Position numbers and translations under genes: made by a program
Shown here: positions 63,091 to 64,000 of the stretch, piece by piece
Numbering within the stretch: position 1 is the first letter of the stretch
Layout: each line of letters opens with the position of its first letter
The notes under the pieces: model-generated
Databases searched by the model: none
Seen by the model: only the letters and a program-made list of their open reading frames with translations
What the model was told of the DNA's origin: nothing
NCBI RefSeq assembly: GCF_019802285.1
Contig: NZ_JAIEUJ010000001.1
Span: 558,001-622,000, forward strand
Source: Novilysobacter antarcticus
Lineage (GTDB): Bacteria; Pseudomonadota; Gammaproteobacteria; Xanthomonadales; Xanthomonadaceae
DNA length: 64,000 nucleotides
Reading direction: 5' to 3'

Positions 63091-63872
63091 GGCGAGGTCC
63101 CCGGGGTGGCTTGCTGTTTGTCCCTGGTAGGCCCGGAAGCGAGCGCCGCAACCCAGGCCTTGCCCGACTCGCGGCGCAGGTTGTCGGCGCGGGCCCGCAC
63201 CAGTAGCGCACCGATGAACCACAACTTGGTGCCGACCAGCATCCAGATCAACGGCTGCAGCATGCTTGGGTCCATCGTCGACTCGCCCAGCAGGCGGATC
63301 GTCTGCCCCTGGTGCAGCGAATTCCACCACACCACCGAGTACCGGATGATCGGCAACAGCACCACACCGACAATGGCCAGCAGCCCGGCGGCGCGGGCGG
63401 CACTGCGGCGGTCATCGATCGCGTTGTACAGGCCGATCACGCCCAGATACAGGAACAACAGGATCAGCTGCGTCGTCAGCCGTGGATCCCAGTCCCACCA
63501 CGTGCCCCACATCGGCTTGCCCCAGATCGCCCCGGTCAGCAGCGTGATGAGGGTGAAGCCGGCGCCGATCGGGGCGCACGCCATCGCGAGGATCTCGCAC
63601 AACTTGATCCGCCAGATCAGCGCGATTGCGGCGTAGATCGCCATCAGGCCGAACACGGCCAGGCTCATCCAGGCCGCGGGCACGTGGATATAGAGGATGC
63701 GGAAGCTGTCGCCCTGCTGGTAATCGGCCGGCACGGTGAACAGAGCGCCATAAACCCCCCACGCCATCACCAGCAGGCCCAACCCATACGCCCACGGCGC
63801 CCAGCGGGCGGCGAAACGGTCGAAATAGGGAGGCGAACCGAGTTTGTGGAACCACAGGACGATGGGATTCAT
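63087..63872 (-). CDS. ccmC: Haem ABC-type exporter subunit CcmC
   Basis: 261 residues from the ATG; a TTG three codons earlier is possible. It has six membrane helices and the WWD motif WGTWWDWDPRLTTQL that loads haem onto CcmE. It starts five bases after the ccmB stop. The C-terminal tail is Pro/Thr/Gln-rich and disordered. Confidence 0.95.
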   Translation of the reverse strand: MNPIVLWFHKLGSPPYFDRFAARWAPWAYGLGLLVMAWGVYGALFTVPADYQQGDSFRILYIHVPAAWMSLAVFGLMAIYAAIALIWRIKLCEILAMACAPIGAGFTLITLLTGAIWGKPMWGTWWDWDPRLTTQLILLFLYLGVIGLYNAIDDRRSAARAAGLLAIVGVVLLPIIRYSVVWWNSLHQGQTIRLLGESTMDPSMLQPLIWMLVGTKLWFIGALLVRARADNLRRESGKAWVAALASGPTRDKQQATPGTSP

Positions 63873-63877
63873 ATGCC

Positions 63878-64000
63878 TCAATTCAAAGCAATCCGGATCG
63901 CCGCTGCTGCCACCAGTGGGGCCAGCACCAGCGCGACCGCCAGTCCCGCGCCCAGCAGAAGCAGCGGGCCGACCGGGTCCAGCCCTTGCGCCGCGGCAGC
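63878..64000 (-). CDS. ccmB: Haem exporter protein CcmB, C-terminal end (partial)
   Basis: The last 40 residues are visible, running off the window edge. They contain a hydrophobic helix (LLLLGAGLAVALVLAPLVAA) and end IRIALN, as at the end of CcmB. The position before ccmC supports the call. The rest of the gene and ccmA should follow outside the window. Confidence 0.85.
   Translation of the reverse strand, partial: AAAAQGLDPVGPLLLLGAGLAVALVLAPLVAAAAIRIALN

Overview
This is a GC-rich chromosomal window. It most likely comes from the Xanthomonadaceae/Lysobacteraceae (Lysobacter- or Luteimonas-like Gammaproteobacteria). Pointers are the AcnD-PrpF methylcitrate pair, a lexA-imuA-imuB-dnaE2 cassette with dinB beside it, a class III PHA synthase, a MetX protein of the xanthomonad serine-succinyltransferase type, and several genes that appear leaderless or start at GTG/TTG/CTG. 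No 16S gene is present, so the genus is an inference. Coding density is high. I see no insertion sequence, prophage or CRISPR array.

Layout. 1-1.5 kb: end of acnD, then prpF (propionate catabolism). 1.7-3.8 kb: a secreted M13 zinc peptidase with its own terminator. 3.9-4.1 kb: a compact element of overlapping inverted repeats. 4.15-13.4 kb: recC-recB-recD, joined by stop/start overlaps. 13.5-19.7 kb: OsmC, an orphan PAAR protein, a DevBCA-type ABC exporter, a MASE2-GGDEF cyclase, a DksA-type zinc-finger protein and a STAS-like protein. 19.7-28 kb: Tex, ferredoxin-NADP reductase, a universal stress protein behind an FNR/Anr-type promoter, an ABC1/UbiB-like kinase, a DUF488 protein and an ABC half-exporter. 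28.3-30.2 kb: a small Cys-rich metal-binding-like protein and class I fumarase. 30.2-35.7 kb: a co-directional envelope-lipid cluster (DUF456, phospholipase D/cardiolipin synthase type, BON-MscS channel, outer-membrane phospholipase A, patatin). 35.9-38.2 kb: cold-shock protein, glycine-zipper lipoprotein, cytochrome c'-like protein and TcdA. 38.2-45.4 kb: the mutagenic repair block dinB, lexA, imuA, imuB, dnaE2. 45.5-49.3 kb: pssA, then phaE-phaC, a PspC-domain protein and a small membrane protein with HEXXH and EXXAD motifs. 49.4 kb: tRNA-Leu(CAA). 49.5-57.3 kb: an accessory-looking segment (cytosine deaminase with an MFS carrier, pirin, FMN reductase, two more MFS carriers, an internally deleted SDR remnant). 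57.3-64 kb: metX-like acyltransferase at the end of a ccmBCDEFGHI cytochrome c maturation operon; ccmB is cut by the window edge.

How the genes work together. DNA repair is over-represented: RecBCD for double-strand breaks, and DinB, LexA, ImuA, ImuB and DnaE2 for SOS mutagenesis. A LexA-type palindrome covers the apparent -10 of lexA and abuts its ATG. A second theme is membrane lipid turnover: PssA makes phosphatidylserine, while PldA, patatin and PLD enzymes cut or rearrange phospholipids next to a mechanosensitive channel. Low-oxygen or redox adaptation appears in the FNR-like boxes before the universal stress gene and the Cys-rich protein, and in the cytochrome genes.

The leads I rate most worth checking are the Lys/Ala-rich, histone-like tail on PhaE, the small HEXXH/EXXAD membrane protein, the overlapping alternative hairpins upstream of recC, and the five-gene lipid/mechanosensation cluster. 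No wholly new system is demonstrated by sequence reading alone.
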